Of a DNA stretch of 60,000 nucleotides, positions 44,886 to 55,974 are shown one piece after another. A program made the position numbers and the translations under genes. The stretch comes from Strigamia acuminata. Its lineage: Eukaryota; Arthropoda; Chilopoda; Geophilomorpha; Linotaeniidae. The stretch is taken from assembly GCA_949358305.1 (NCBI GenBank), contig OX442314.1, positions 55,191,369 to 55,251,368 of the forward strand, in the 5' to 3' direction. Position 1 is the stretch's first letter. The number at the start of each line of letters is the position of its first letter. Under the pieces are notes generated by a model. It had not been told where the DNA came from, did not search any database, and saw only the letters and a list, made by a program, of their open reading frames with translations.

Positions 44886-45511
44886 GGTGCATTCAATTCT
44901 AAAGAGTTTTCCCCGTTTTCCCTGTTTTCGTCGTTTTCGCCGTTTTCCCACACCGGATGTAGACGCATTTGACGTCACATTTCGAAAATCGGTTTTTTCG
45001 AAAACCGTTTACGTGAAAACCAGAATTTCGTGGTTTTCGTGGTTTTCAAATCGTTTTCCCGGGCCGCCATTTTGTAATAGAATAGATCGGCGGTGGAAGC
45101 ACACACAAAAATGTAGGCCCATTCAATCTATTTGTACAACTATTTTGCCTTCAAGAACGATCGAATTCGGCCAATTTTCGGGCGCATTTGCGCGTCGAAT
45201 GCGGCCAAATTTTCGGCCGCATTTGCACGATTGAAAGCTGCCGATTTTGGCCGGATCTGTGCGATCGAATGTGGCCGATGTTCGGCTGATTTTCCGTTCC
45301 CAAATGAATAACAACAATACTATTAATTTAAACAAACCTACATTACGAATGCATTTTGTGATTTGTCATGTGATCATGTGCAGACTGAGCATGCTTTGTG
45401 GCTGTTGAAAGCTGTTGGTAATAACGCTGCTCAATATTTAAAATCGTTTTCATCGTTTTCGAAAAACGACGAAAAACAGTTTTTAAAAGCCATTTTAGAA
45501 TTGAATGCACC
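44886..45511. mobile_element. TA-flanked MITE in the hAT fossil
   Basis: Perfect 18-bp inverted ends GGTGCATTCAATTCTAAA (44886-44903, complement at 45494-45511), flanked by TA on both sides (44884-44885 and 45512-45513). The ends continue imperfectly into GTTTTCGTCGTTTTC-type repeats. TA duplications point to Tc1/mariner or a relative. Internal 45170-45295 contains CGGCCGCATTTG-type hairpin repeats akin to the 70-bp array at 850-1193. Removing the MITE and one TA leaves the hAT frame continuous (V-Y-F-I-V-S-S-E-W). Confidence 0.85.
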
Positions 45512-46019
45512 TATTGTTTCCAGTGAATGGCAGTTAGAAAGCCTGATTCTCAATTGCCAGTATGTGCCGGCGAATCACGCTTTTAAAAATCAACGCACAA
45601 CTTTGAACGATATGCTCCATCTCTAGAATATTCCATTGAATAATGTTACTGCTGCGACGACAGATAATAGCGCTAATGTCATTAAAACCATTATGTTGAG
45701 AAATATTCAACGCATCCCATGCTTCGGCCATGTAGTGAACTTGGCAGTGAAAAATGTTTATTGTGATGATAATTTATTGCAAAACATGAAAAAGGCACAC
45801 ATCTTAATTGCGCATTAGCCAAGATTACCATGCCTTGCAAGACGAGTATGGATTGAGAAAAACAATGCTACTAGCCGACATTTCAATTAGATGGTGGTTC
45901 ACGTTGCGCTCGATCGACCGCTACCTGCAAAACCGCAATGTGCCGAGTACAACCGTGCTAAATATGCAGACATAATTCCAAACATCGCCAAATTTGTTTA
46001 ATAAAATGTCAAAGTCATA

Positions 46020-46440
46020 ATTATATTGTGTTGATTTTAATTCTACTTTCGTTTATTGATCACTCGATCATTTAATTGTAATGTCACCTTACATTGTGGG
46101 GATAATGCTAATGATAATAAATAAAAATAAACTATCTGTGAAGTATGAAAGCTAATATTTTTACTATCATTTCATCTCCATATTAGATTGATTATCTGGT
46201 TCATGCAGTTATGCAGCAGCAGTTTTATTTGCATTGGTAGGTTTTAGCGATGCAAGAGATGAAAAAAGCAGAAACAGAATCCTCTACATCCCTGCCTTGC
46301 AAGAGGACAGTGCCCAGACCAAAGGAGTGGCTAGCAGGGACCGGTATCAGGGTTCTCTCATGGCCTGCTAACAGCCCTGACCATTGAAACTGTTTAGGGA
46401 ATATTAAAGTCTGCAATCCGAAAAAAGAGACCTGCTACAA
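46020..46440 (+). repeat. TTATTGATCACTCGATC module and first copy of a 130-bp repeat
   Basis: The dispersed TTGATCACTCGATCATTTAA module is at 46054. A segment AGATTGATTATCTGGTTCAT to GGACAGTGCCCA (about 46184-46316) recurs at about 47178-47310 with few changes. The second copy has an open frame (IDYLVHAVMQQQFYVFALVG) that is disrupted here. No gene is recognised. Confidence 0.5.
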
Positions 46441-46930
46441 AAATTATGGGAAAGCTGTAATTACTGTAAATCCAATATAGATACTGCAAAATACTGATTT
46501 TAATCACTGTTCCAGTTAAGCTTATTATGAATCCATTAAAATTTGGAAAAATTTTATTTTAATTTTCTTTCTAGATATTTTTAACTAGTATATGGCTGAA
46601 CATTATGGCTATGACAATTTTTTCATTTTATTATTTTTTTGTACTTTATTTTGTAAATTAAATCTTGTAAATTATATTTTGAGTTGTTGTCTCAGGTTAT
46701 TTGGTATTGATTTGTATGTCACACACAAAGTCCCGTCCATGAGTATGACCCAGACACTTACTGGGAACAGTACATGGAACGGATGGAGTCATAAACCTTT
46801 TCTGCACAACTTGCCCTCCCTTCTTCTGTTAATCTCCTCGAATCCAATACTGTAGAAAATAATGAGAATGCATTTCCACTGAGAGACAATATGAAAACAT
46901 ATTTGGTAGATCATGGTATTTTAGATCTGC
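46440..46930 (+). repeat. Composite dispersed repeat, copy 6
   Basis: Has the GCTGTAATTACTGTAAATCC block, GGCTGAACATTATGGCTATG at 46590 and a broken Gag-like fragment YDPDTYWEQYMERMES near 46745, followed by CATAAACCTTTTCTGCACAA as in copy 2. The following reading NNENAFPLRDNMKTYLVDHG resembles copy 2 as well. Confidence 0.6.
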
Positions 46931-47460
46931 CACATGTAAAAAATTCACCTGTTTATTAGCAAAAGAATACAAATTATATTAACTCATATTTCAGTGGACA
47001 GTGGAATAAAAAAGCTATTGACAGTGGATACAAGCATTTTGAATCCCAGAATGTGCAATTGCAGATTGCAGTAGCACAGGTATGGTTTCATTTACAACAA
47101 TTATTTCTTTTTTTCGTATAAAAAATTTGTTTTACAGGTACAATCAGTGCTGCGTTACATTACATTTCATTTCTTTTTAGATTGATTACCTGGTTCATGC
47201 AGTCATGCAGCAGCAGTTTTACGTATTTGCATTGGTAGGTTTTACCAATGCAAGGAAAAAAGTAGAAACAGAGTCCTCTAGATCCCAGTCTTGCAAGTGG
47301 ACAGTGCCCACACCTATGAAAACGCACGTGAAGCCAATGGAGGACATTACCTTAAGTCATCCGGAATAGTCTCTTCAGATAAAAGATGAAGAAAAAAATG
47401 AAAATGTTACCAGTTTAAACCAAATCCACGCATGTCTCCATGGTCCACGCACATCTTCAG
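46931..47460 (+). other. Repeat-derived DNA with second copy of the 130-bp repeat
   Basis: The open stretch at about 47180-47370 reads IDYLVHAVMQQQFYVFALVG then KKVETESSRSQSC and stops. Its upstream flank TTTTCGTATAAAAAATTTG has no clear gene signal. Family unknown. Confidence 0.35.
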
Positions 47461-50400
47461 ATGTATTTTGCATATGAATAAAATCACTTGTTAGTTTAAC
47501 CTTACCAAGACTGTCCGTTATTTCTGACCACCATTCTTATGAATAACTATTAGTAAGATATATACTAAATGGCGACGAGATAGGATCCGAAATCCACGTT
47601 CAACTAATGAATCCAGTAGCGAAGCAAGTTTTTCCGTGTTTTTCGAACTTTTTGTCCACGTTTTCGGCCCGTTGCTGACCACGCCGTCCCGACGTTAGGC
47701 CTACGTTCCATTTTCGAATTTTCTTCGTGTTAGCATACCCGATCGCCAATTTTGCCATCAAAATGTGTGCTTTGAAAGGGACGCCGCGGGAATACGATCC
47801 AGCGGACGACTGGGGTCTATATTGCAAGCGGATGACCAGCATTTTTGCTTGCAACAATATCGTCGACGACAAGGAGAAAGTCCACACGCTGCTGGCGTAC
47901 GTCGGCATGCCGACCTTTAAGCAACTGGACACGTTAGCTGCGCCGAAAGAACCGTCGGACTTAAAATACGCGGAATTGGTGGCATTAATGCAAAAAAATG
48001 CTCGCTTAAAACCGCTCGTGTTGGGAGAAATTCGCCGTTTTCACCGCCGTGATCGACTGCCGAATGAAACCGTGATGGAGTATTCTCTCGCTCTTCAGGA
48101 CCTGGCCCAAAATTGTGAGTTTACCGATAAAACCAATGAATTGAGAAATCGTTTTCTTTGTGGCCTCCAGAATGAGCAAGTTCAGCAGGCGCTCACGTTG
48201 AAGAAAGATTTGACGTTCGACGACGCGGTCGAGTTCGCTGCCGCTGCAGAAGTGTCGCAAAAAGAATTTTCGACGATCGCAACGCAGAATGCATCGGCGC
48301 TGCCGGTGCACAAACTTCAACACGACTCCAAACCACGTCACGATGCGTTTAAAGGTAGAAAACGCTCCTCGAGGGGCACTACCTCGCTTCAAGCGGTCCG
48401 CCAACCATCCAATTCGAAAGGAAATGCGTCGGCGTGTTCTTCTTGCGGCAGTAAGTCGCACACGCGTGAAGCGTGCCGTTTTCGCGATGCCACGTGCCAC
48501 GGATGCGGGAAGACTGGCCACATCAAACCAGTTTGCCGGTCGGTTTTGAAGTCACCAGCTCCAGTCCACTCAGTCGAGATGCCACAACAGCTCACGTACT
48601 ACGCTGTCGAGCCGGACCTGACGACGACCGTCAACGCGATTGGCATTAAAGCCACCCAACCAATTATTATGGCCGTCCAAGTTGCTCATGTCAAGCTACT
48701 AATGGAAATGGATACGGGAGCAGGCGCCACATTTGTTAATCTCGAAACATACACTAAATATTTCTCTGATTTTCCATTGCAGCCCCTTCCGATCCAGATG
48801 AATACGTACGGCGGCACAACACTCCGAATGGAAGGGGTATGCGAAGTTCCGGTTCGTCATCGTGATCGCGATTTTCGTTTGCCGTTGTGTGTGGCGACTC
48901 ACGGCCCCATTCCACTTCTTGGCCGCGACTGGCTCGAGGCATTTGGTTTGCTGTCTGCAACTGGCGATTTGGTGGGCGCGGAAGTGTTTTCGCTGTCAAC
49001 ATCGACACCATCGCCCGAGAAGCTCGACAAGACGTCGTCCGACGGTTTGGACACGATTTTGGCACGTCATGCCAACGTCTTTCGAGAAGAAATCGGTTGT
49101 TACAACGTTCACAAGGTCCACATCGACATCGATCCGGCCGTGCAACCGATATTTTTGAAGAATTATCCAGTTCCGCTCGCGATGAAGCCACGACTGGAGG
49201 AAGAGCTGCGCAGACTACAGGAATTAGGTATCATAACTCCTGTCGCTTCTTCTAAATGGGCGACACCCATTATGCATGTCCTTAAATCAGACGGAACACT
49301 AAAGATAGCGGGTTGCTATAATAGAACCATAAATAAGGCGGTTCTCCTCAATTCTTACCCTTTGCCTCTGTTTGAAGACGTTGCAGCGAAGTTGTCGGGC
49401 GGTGAGACATATTCTACTTTAGATATGAATCACGCCTACAATCAGCTGGAGTTGGATGCAGAGAGCAAATTAGTGTGCACAATTAATACCCACTTGGGTC
49501 TCTTTACAGTAAATCGTCTTTTTTATGGAATTTCGAGTGCGCCGGCAATTTTCCAGCGCGAGATGGATAAACTGACCGCTAAAGTCGAGAGTGCGCAGCC
49601 GTTCATCGATGATTCGGCTGTGACCGGTGCCACGAATGCAGCCCACTTACACAACTTGGACCAGCTCTTGGGCGCTTTTAATAAGGCCAATTTAACGTTG
49701 AATCGAAAAAAGTGCAAGTTTTTGCGTGCGTGTGTGCAGTTTTTAGGGCTGAACATTTCCAAGCAAGGAATCTCGCCCGTGGACTCAAAATTGGCTCCAC
49801 TTCGCAACGCCATGCAGCCCACCAACGTTTTATCACTGAAGTCGTTCCTGGGGCTCGTGAATTATTATGGCAAATTTATTCATAACTTATTCACTTTATT
49901 AGAGCCGCTTTACCGCCTGACGCGTGACGACACTCCGTGGACATGGGGACCGGAACAACACAAGGCCTGGACGAAGGTCAAGGCTGCAGTAACAGTCGAT
50001 TCAGCGCTGGCACACTACGACGCGAAGAAACAACTTTATTTGACCGTTGATGCCTCGCCCGTCGGTGTGGGCGCCTTTATTTCCCACTTGGAAAATGGGA
50101 TCCATCATCCAATCGTCTTTGCCAGTTCCCACTTGTCCAGCGCGCAAAAAAAAATTATGCGCAAATTGACCGCGAAGGTCTTGCGATCGTTTATGGCGTC
50201 CGCCGCTTTCACCACCACTTGTTTGAAAGAAAGTTTATATTGCGAACTGATCATAAGCCGCTCGTGGCTATTTTCGGTGAAAAGAAAGGATGCAACCAGA
50301 TTGTTGCAGCTCGCCTACACCGGTGGGCAATATTCCTAAGCGCATACGATTATGCGATCGAACATGTGCCAGCAGCCGAAAACGAAATCGCAGACGGGTT

Positions 50401-52121
50401 GTCTCGCAATCCCCAGCCAGTGGTCGACAGTCGAGAAGACCTCGATATGCACGTTAACGAGATATTTTCTGTTTCTCTTTCACAGTTCTCGGTTTCGCAG
50501 GCAGCCTTGCGTGCAGCATACGACGCAGACGCCCAGTTGCAAGCAGTCCTGCAGTGCATTCGAGACGGTTGGAAAGCGAGAACGCCCGAATTAATGAACT
50601 TTTACAAGCACAGGTCCGCCTTTTCCACTCATGGACCATTCTTGTTCCTGTCGGAGCGTTTGGTCGTGCCAGAGCAGCTTCGCCGTGCAGTCCTGACGGA
50701 ATTACACGCAGGACATTTCGGGATCGTTCGCACGAAGTCGCTCGCTCGTGCAACAGTTTGGTGGCCGTCCATCGACCGTGACGTCGAGACGATGGTACGC
50801 TCGTGCGACGTTTGTCAGCGCGCGCTGCCGGACCCACCAAAGACGTCCGACTTGCGTTGGCCCATTCCCGACAAAATTTGGGGGCGCGTTCACCTCGATT
50901 TCGCCGGCCCCTTTCATGGCAAAATGTTCCTGCTGGCTGTGGATGCGCGCACCAAGTGGTGCGAAGTCCAAGCAATGACCACCACTACCTCGAAAGCGAC
51001 GATCGCCGTCCTAAAGTGCTGGTTTAAACGCCACGGCTTGCCGATTCACGTTCACTCCGATAACAGGCCGCAATTTACTTCGGCGGAATTTGTTGACTTT
51101 TTATCGCGTAATGGCATTCGACACACGCGCTCACCGCCTTTTCACCCAGCTACCAATGGAGCAGTGGAAGGCTTCGTCAAGACTTTCAAAAACCAAGTCG
51201 CAAAGTTTCTAAACCTGAACTTGAATATTGCAGAAGCCGTTGACCAGTTCCTGATCGCCTATCGCTCGACGCCGCATGTCTCAACACGAATTACGCCGTC
51301 CGAGGCTTTCCTGCAACGAACTGTTAGAACAAGGTTGCATCTGCTCAATCCGCGCTTAATGCCGGAACCAACAAATGTAGAAACGAGACGTTCCTTTGAG
51401 CCTGGGGAATTGGTGTTTGCACGCGACTATCTGCACGCCTCAAGATGGGTTCCTGGCGTAATATCCACCAAAACTTCGTCCACCACAACTTCGTCCACCA
51501 CTTACGATGTCACCGTCGGAAACGCCGTGATGTGGAACAGGCACGCGGATCAACTCAGAAAGCGCCAGACCTTGAGCACTCAACCTTCGGAGGGGGGGAG
51601 AAATTGTAAGCATTTTCCGCTCATCGACGTGGATTTAACTCCTGTAAACACTCCGCCTGTTGTTCAACCGCTAGTGTTTGATTCTTCTCCCAATTCACCC
51701 AACCCACCAAATGTTCGGGACGTGAGTCCAGCTCCTACACCTCCTCCCGTCCCTGCCCGTACTCCTGTTGCTCCGTACCGCCATCCTCAGCGTACGCGCA
51801 ACCCGACACAATTCTACGGATACGACGCAAGAAATTGAGTGTATTGTTTTGTCATTTATTAACTTGGTGCATTGTCTTTTTTGAATTGTTTTTATTGTAT
51901 TCTTTAATTGATTAATGTTCCATTAATGGGGAATGATGCTGTGTTCGGCTTCACTGCATACTTTGTGTAGTGACCGCCATGTTCTCTTTGGGTGCTGTAC
52001 CCCCAGCGCCACCTATGTATTTTGCATATGAATAAAATCACTTGTTAGTTTAACCTTACCAAGACTGTCCGTTATTTCTGACCACCATTCTTATGAATAA
52101 CTATTAGTAAGATATATACTA
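47461..52121 (+). mobile_element. Degraded Mag-type Ty3 element (element 4)
   Basis: Sister of element 3 on the opposite strand. The 3' LTR is 51937-52121 (185 bp, TGCTGTGTTCGG...ATATATACTA). The 5' LTR is cut: only its last 107 bp (47461-47567) remain, so the first 78 bp were lost and no target duplication is found. The primer site TGGCGACGAGATAGGATC follows at 47570. The two LTR tails look identical, which argues the element was young when truncated. Confidence 0.9.
47763..51838 (+). pseudogene. Gag-Pol of element 4, frameshifted
   Basis: ATG at 47763 (MCALKGTPREYDPADDWGLY) opens the same domains as element 3: capsid, two zinc knuckles (CSSCGSKSHTREAC, CHGCGKTGHIKPVC), protease MEMDTGAGATFV, RT with FIDDSAVTG and RNase H TVDASPVGVGAF. 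At 50146-50154 a run of nine A replaces the AGAAAAA of element 3, a two-base excess that throws the frame within RNase H; that frame stops at 50339. The remaining RNase H and integrase continue in another frame to 51838. Integrase has SDNRPQF instead of the near-invariant D-N-G. A duplicated ACTTCGTCCACCAC gives an extra TTSST near the end. The copy should be inactive. Confidence 0.9.
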
Positions 52122-52735
52122 CTTCTAATGAAATAACTGTTAAAACAACAGCGGCTGAGGATAAAAATAAATTGGCACAGTTTGTGTTTTCTAGACCTCT
52201 TTGGCTCTTTGTAAGTACTTTTATATTTTTATTTTATATTCATTTTCTTAATTTTTTTATTAACAGCAATTCAAAATGAAGTGGATAACGTAAGCGCATG
52301 AGAAATTGACAGTTTCGTATGGAGAACTCAATTACCATTTGCTTTCATCTCTAAAAATGAGTCTGCAACGGTCACAGTTATGGAAAGACATTAGAATTGC
52401 TCAACTTTCAAGTTCTCTTTTTAGTGAAATTTGCAAATTTAAACTGCATTGTTTTCCAACAAGTCTCATTGCCAAAGTTATGAGATCAAACTCATTGGAA
52501 AGGTATCATCTTAATGATTGCTACAGGCCTACAACATATATATGGAGTGTTCCACTCCATAGGTCAGTCTTGACCAATCGTTATGTTTTGGCGCTTTTAA
52601 GAGCAGCGCCACCTATATTGTAATTCTTGAATTAATCAGTCACTTTAGTTTAACTTAGCCGACATGTTGCTTTCTTGACCGCTACTTACATCAACGATAA
52701 ATACACAACAATATATTTAAACATTTTTTTTCCAG
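52122..52735 (+). other. Flank of element 4, no gene recognised
   Basis: One open frame of 105 codons (52306-52623) has a mid-segment SLQRSQLWKDIRIAQLSSSL. It lacks domain features and ends at a CAGCGCCACCTATA string similar to LTR sequence. The base composition is typical of the surrounding AT-rich DNA. Confidence 0.35.
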
Positions 52736-52870
52736 TCACACCAATTTGCCACAGGCTGTTGCGAGGGTCACAATCAACAACAGAATTTAGGGGATGCGAT
52801 TTGGGGCAACAATTCCTTTGTTGCACCAAAATGAGCTAATTGCGCATGTCTGCTGCACAGACACGAAGTG

Positions 52871-53451
52871 GTGATCCATAATGCGCGCGATATTCAAAAC
52901 CGCGAATCGTGGATTCGCGGTTTAGAATACCATCACTGTTTATGTCCGCGAATTCGCGGTTACGAATGACTTTATATTCGTAACCGCGACGTTCCTCGAC
53001 TTGCTTAAATATTCATAACCGCGAAAACTGTGGCTGTAGTATTTTATGACACGTCCGCGTAACGTCTTGCGTAACGTTCCGCTTTCCGCTTTCCGCTTTC
53101 CGGTTGTGCACGAGCAACCCCACGTCCGTACTGTCGGCATGATGTTGCCTCGACCCTGCGCATTTTCATGTCATAAGCAATAAACAATAAACAATAAATA
53201 ATAAACAATAATCATTAAAAATCATCAAAATCATCAAAAAACAAAAACACAACAATTAAAAATGCTGTCGCGGTTATGAATGGACGTGATATTCATACCC
53301 GCGATGTCGCGGATTTGAATTAGTATCTCCCATAGTATCGCGGTTGTGAATACCGTCAATATTCGTACCCGCGAATTCGCACTTATGAATGGACGTGATA
53401 TTCAAAACCGCGACGTCGCGGATAAGAATATCGCGCGTATTATAGAGTCCC
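52871..53451. mobile_element. MULE-like MITE with CGCG palindromes
   Basis: Bounded by a 9-bp direct duplication CACGAAGTG (52862-52870 and 53452-53460). The ends are imperfect inverted repeats sharing TAATRCGCGCGATATTC. Many internal ATTCGTAACCGCG / CGCGGTTATGAAT palindromes flank a central A-rich tract of AATAAACAATAAAC repeats (53178-53265). Duplication size fits Mutator-like (9-11) or possibly hAT (8). No coding. Confidence 0.75.
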
Positions 53452-53514
53452 CACGAAGTGTGCCGTGCTCGAAATTAGAGTTTTGGCACTCTTGATTTCA
53501 CCTACAGGTACTAT

Positions 53515-54159
53515 TGTGAGTGTTCGGACGAACGCCACGTGGTCGGGGGAGATCCACGGAGGCGCTGGACGCAACACACACGATAAAACTAACCACGAGA
53601 CACAATATAGTTTAGTTATGGCTTTATTAGATGTCTAGGGGTATGATTGTAGTGTCCCATAGTGTATTTCCCAGTGCGGCGGTTCCTTCGAACCGTCCCT
53701 AATCAGACCGCGTGGCACGGCGGCCATCGGCCACCATGACACACGAGGTCGGATATATCTTTTGGGCCACGTCGCCGAAGTTACGGATAACATCCGGCGG
53801 ACGTGGAGCAACTGGACGCTCAGGTCCCGGCGGGCGACAACGTCGCCACGCCGATAGCTCGGGTTATCTTTGCAGCCAGTTTCGGAGGCGGTCGCGATGC
53901 GACCGTTCGCCTTGCTGGTTGCTGAACAACTCTCCTGTCCCTACGGGGCCAACCACTTCCGGAAGGGCGACTTCCGGGGGCCAACCACTTCCGGAAGGGC
54001 GACTTCCGGGGCCCAATCCTGCTTGACCAAAGGCCCGCAGCTCCACCTGGTTGCGGAGGACCGCAACAGGCTGCGCGAGATACGAGAGGCGCTGGAGCTG
54101 CGCCAAGTGCATTTCCGTTGCAGTGCAGCGACCCGTGCGCAGGGGCAGCTGGTCACACA
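53515..54159 (-). mobile_element. Probable solo LTR
   Basis: On the minus strand it starts TGTGTGACCAGCTG and ends GAACACTCACA, 645 bp with TG...CA ends. The start resembles the TGTGGTGACC start of elements 1 and 2. It contains an AATAAA-type signal on that strand near 53620. A 31-bp block (CCAACCACTTCCGGAAGGGC and on) is tandemly duplicated at 53948-54010. It splits composite repeat copy 7. No clear target duplication was found, so LTR status is inference. A partial second copy lies at 3322-3530. Confidence 0.5.
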
Positions 54160-54560
54160 ATGAGTACTGATCGTGTTCTGTTTGGGTGAATTGAGACTCT
54201 TGCTTGCTTTGCTGATTGCACAGTTGTGCAAAGTCAGCACTTCGTTGCGCCGTGTGTATCAACCACTGTTTTATCTCTTGATTTAATGTATTTCATTTGA
54301 TTCACGTGTTTAAATTTTTTTATTTTGTTTGGAAAATGATTTTTACTTATTATATTTTTATTTCATTATATTGCATTTCTTAAGCATTTTAATTATATTA
54401 TTTCAATTTGTCAATTTGTTCGTGGTAATTTTGTTATTTTTATTGTATTTGTGTTTATTTTACTTTTACCCCAAATTAAGGTCTATGACCCTGGAGAGAC
54501 TTCCAACCTGTGTGTCTCCATTTTTAATTGTACGCGCCTGTTAAATTTAACTCTATTAAA

Positions 54561-55139
54561 CCAAGTTTGGAATATAATTCATCAAATTTAAATATTTAAA
54601 TATTTTCACCATTTTGAATATTGAGGCAGAAGTGTGGACGATCATAAGATCGATGGCCTAGAAAATTGTTCAGTTTTGTTTCTGAATTGCGAGCCATAAT
54701 GGCTATGACGATTTTTTCATTTTATTATTTTTCTGTACTTTATTTTGATTATTGATTACTCGATCTTTTAATTGTAATGTCAACTTACATTTTGGGGATA
54801 ATGCTCCATTTTGCATATTTGCCCTTTTGCACTTGTATCTCTTCGTGTGTCCATTATTCCCATCAGTTTGCCACTTGGCTTTGGCTTAGTCAGATTGTGA
54901 ATCTCCAGTAGCCAAAACTAGTGCTAGTTTAAATGTTGGAAGGCCTCAACCTCACAAACAGCCGATTACTATCATAATTTAAGACATTTCGCTCGCAGAG
55001 GAGGGTAGACGTGTAGCGTGTGCAGCTATGTCATCTGGCCCTGGCAGCAAATTTTAAAATTTGAGGAAATTCCAAAATTTGAGGAAATTCCAAAATTAGA
55101 TGAAATAGGGAAGCAAGGAATATGGTGCGGCCACCCGAC
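54561..55139 (+). other. Repeat-derived AT-rich DNA
   Basis: Includes GATCATAAGATCGATGG (54640), the TTGATTACTCGATC module (54750), CTCCAGTAGCCAAAACTAG (54902) and three tandem 15-bp units of AATTTGAGGAAATTCC (55058-55100). No gene. Confidence 0.5.
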
Positions 55140-55260
55140 CTGTTTTAACAAAATTTTTTTAGCCTTTTTTGTGCCTGCGTTTTTTAAATCAGCCTTTTTT
55201 TTGTCAGCCTTTTTTAGCTTAGCTTTTTTTTACTTAGCCTTTTTCATTTTAGTCTTTTGC
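55140..55260 (+). repeat. AGCCTTTTTT minisatellite
   Basis: Seven or so imperfect units of about 15 bp around TCAGCCTTTTTT. In one frame they read as repeats of S/P-A-F-F. Related to the complement of the 25230-25440 array. Confidence 0.7.
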
Positions 55261-55601
55261 TGGCCGATGCTCGCTACGACCGTGACGAATTTGTGCAAAC
55301 GAGGCCGGAATTGGATGAACTCAGAGCAGAACTTGCTGAAATGAAATCTGCATTGCCACAGTCAAAAGAAATTTTGTTGCGCCTGCAATCGCCACCAGGG
55401 GCAGTTGGAGAGCTCGCTGCTGTTGTTACAAAATTGGTGCAAGCCCAGCAGAAATTTTTTGACACACAAAGTGCTACTCCAACTATCCAACTGCAGACGA
55501 CAATGGACACTGGTAAAGCAATTTCGAATTTTTCGGGTGAACCGATTGAGAGTGCGTCCGAGTGGATAACTGAAGTGAAAATGCAATTTTCTTTTTTATA
55601 G
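55257..55601 (+). pseudogene. Gag N-terminal fragment of an LTR element remnant
   Basis: An open frame of 114 codons begins within the minisatellite (MLADARYDRDEFVQ), has a coiled-coil-like PELDELRAELAEMKSALPQ, a linker, and ISNFSGEPIESASEWITEVK, resembling the opening of retrotransposon Gag capsid. It stops at once afterwards; the rest of gag and all of pol are missing. An LTR-like segment follows at 55807. Confidence 0.45.
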
Positions 55602-55806
55602 TTTGATAACAATGTGCTCGATTGATGTTTTTTTTTTATTTGATTGTATTTTTATTATTATTATTTTTACTTGATATTACAAAATTGTAAAAGCATGAAT
55701 AACACGTGAGAGCAACTCAATTGTGAAAACATGGGTAACACAGTGAATTCATATTGGTTAATTATAATATATGTTTTTGAGAGTCCAAAAAATTTAAAGA
55801 GGGGGC

Positions 55807-55974
55807 TGTTACGCGGCGAAGTCACACCGTAAACCGGCTGTCTCCTTCGCGCTTCCATCAGCTTTTGAGTTAATTGGTTATATCAAATGTTACCAGAGTT
55901 CGCCCTTGGCGGTAATGTAATTGGATTATTCTACTAATCCTTAATAGAGAAACCCCGAAGTTTCTTAGTAAACA
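55807..55974 (+). repeat. Probable LTR (168 bp) next to the gag fragment
   Basis: Begins TGTTACGCGGCG directly after a purine tract AAAGAGGGGGC and ends TTAGTAAACA, with short inverted TGTTA/TAAACA-like ends. With the gag fragment it suggests an internally deleted LTR element. No matching second LTR was found in the window. Confidence 0.5.

Larger units (their letters stand above)
39910..45990 (+). pseudogene. hAT transposase fossil, split by two later insertions
   Basis: Three plus-strand pieces. (1) 39920-40149 reads ILHVFCRHFQRIASLSSNLC and ends in DFWSSCVMEPYMALTV, the hAT D-x-W-T/S-S...Y-x-x-x-T motif with the first catalytic Asp. (2) After element 3 a few codons resume at 44877, then a MITE intervenes; from 45514 it reads IVSSEWQLESLILNC and, after one stop, TTDNSANVIKTI (second Asp region) and RIPCFGHVVNLAVK (hAT C-x-x-H). 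(3) 45822-45975 reads LQDEYGLRKTMLL and RWWFTLRSIDRYL, matching the hAT R-W-x-S/T region. Removing the inserts makes pieces 1 and 2 contiguous in frame. Several stops and shifts make it inactive. Confidence 0.75.
52736..54560 (+). repeat. Composite dispersed repeat, copy 7, interrupted twice
   Basis: 52736-52870, 53461-53514 and 54160-54560 together follow the module order of copy 3: CAACAATTCCTTTGTTGCACC, TTTTGGCACTCTTGATTTCACC, GTACTGATCGTGTTCTGTTTGG, then the T-rich block. Two independent insertions (52871-53451 and 53515-54159) separate the pieces. Confidence 0.65.

Noticed and set aside
52940-53140. Minus-strand 66-codon frame
   Set aside because: It lies wholly within the CGCG MITE and is made of its palindromes.
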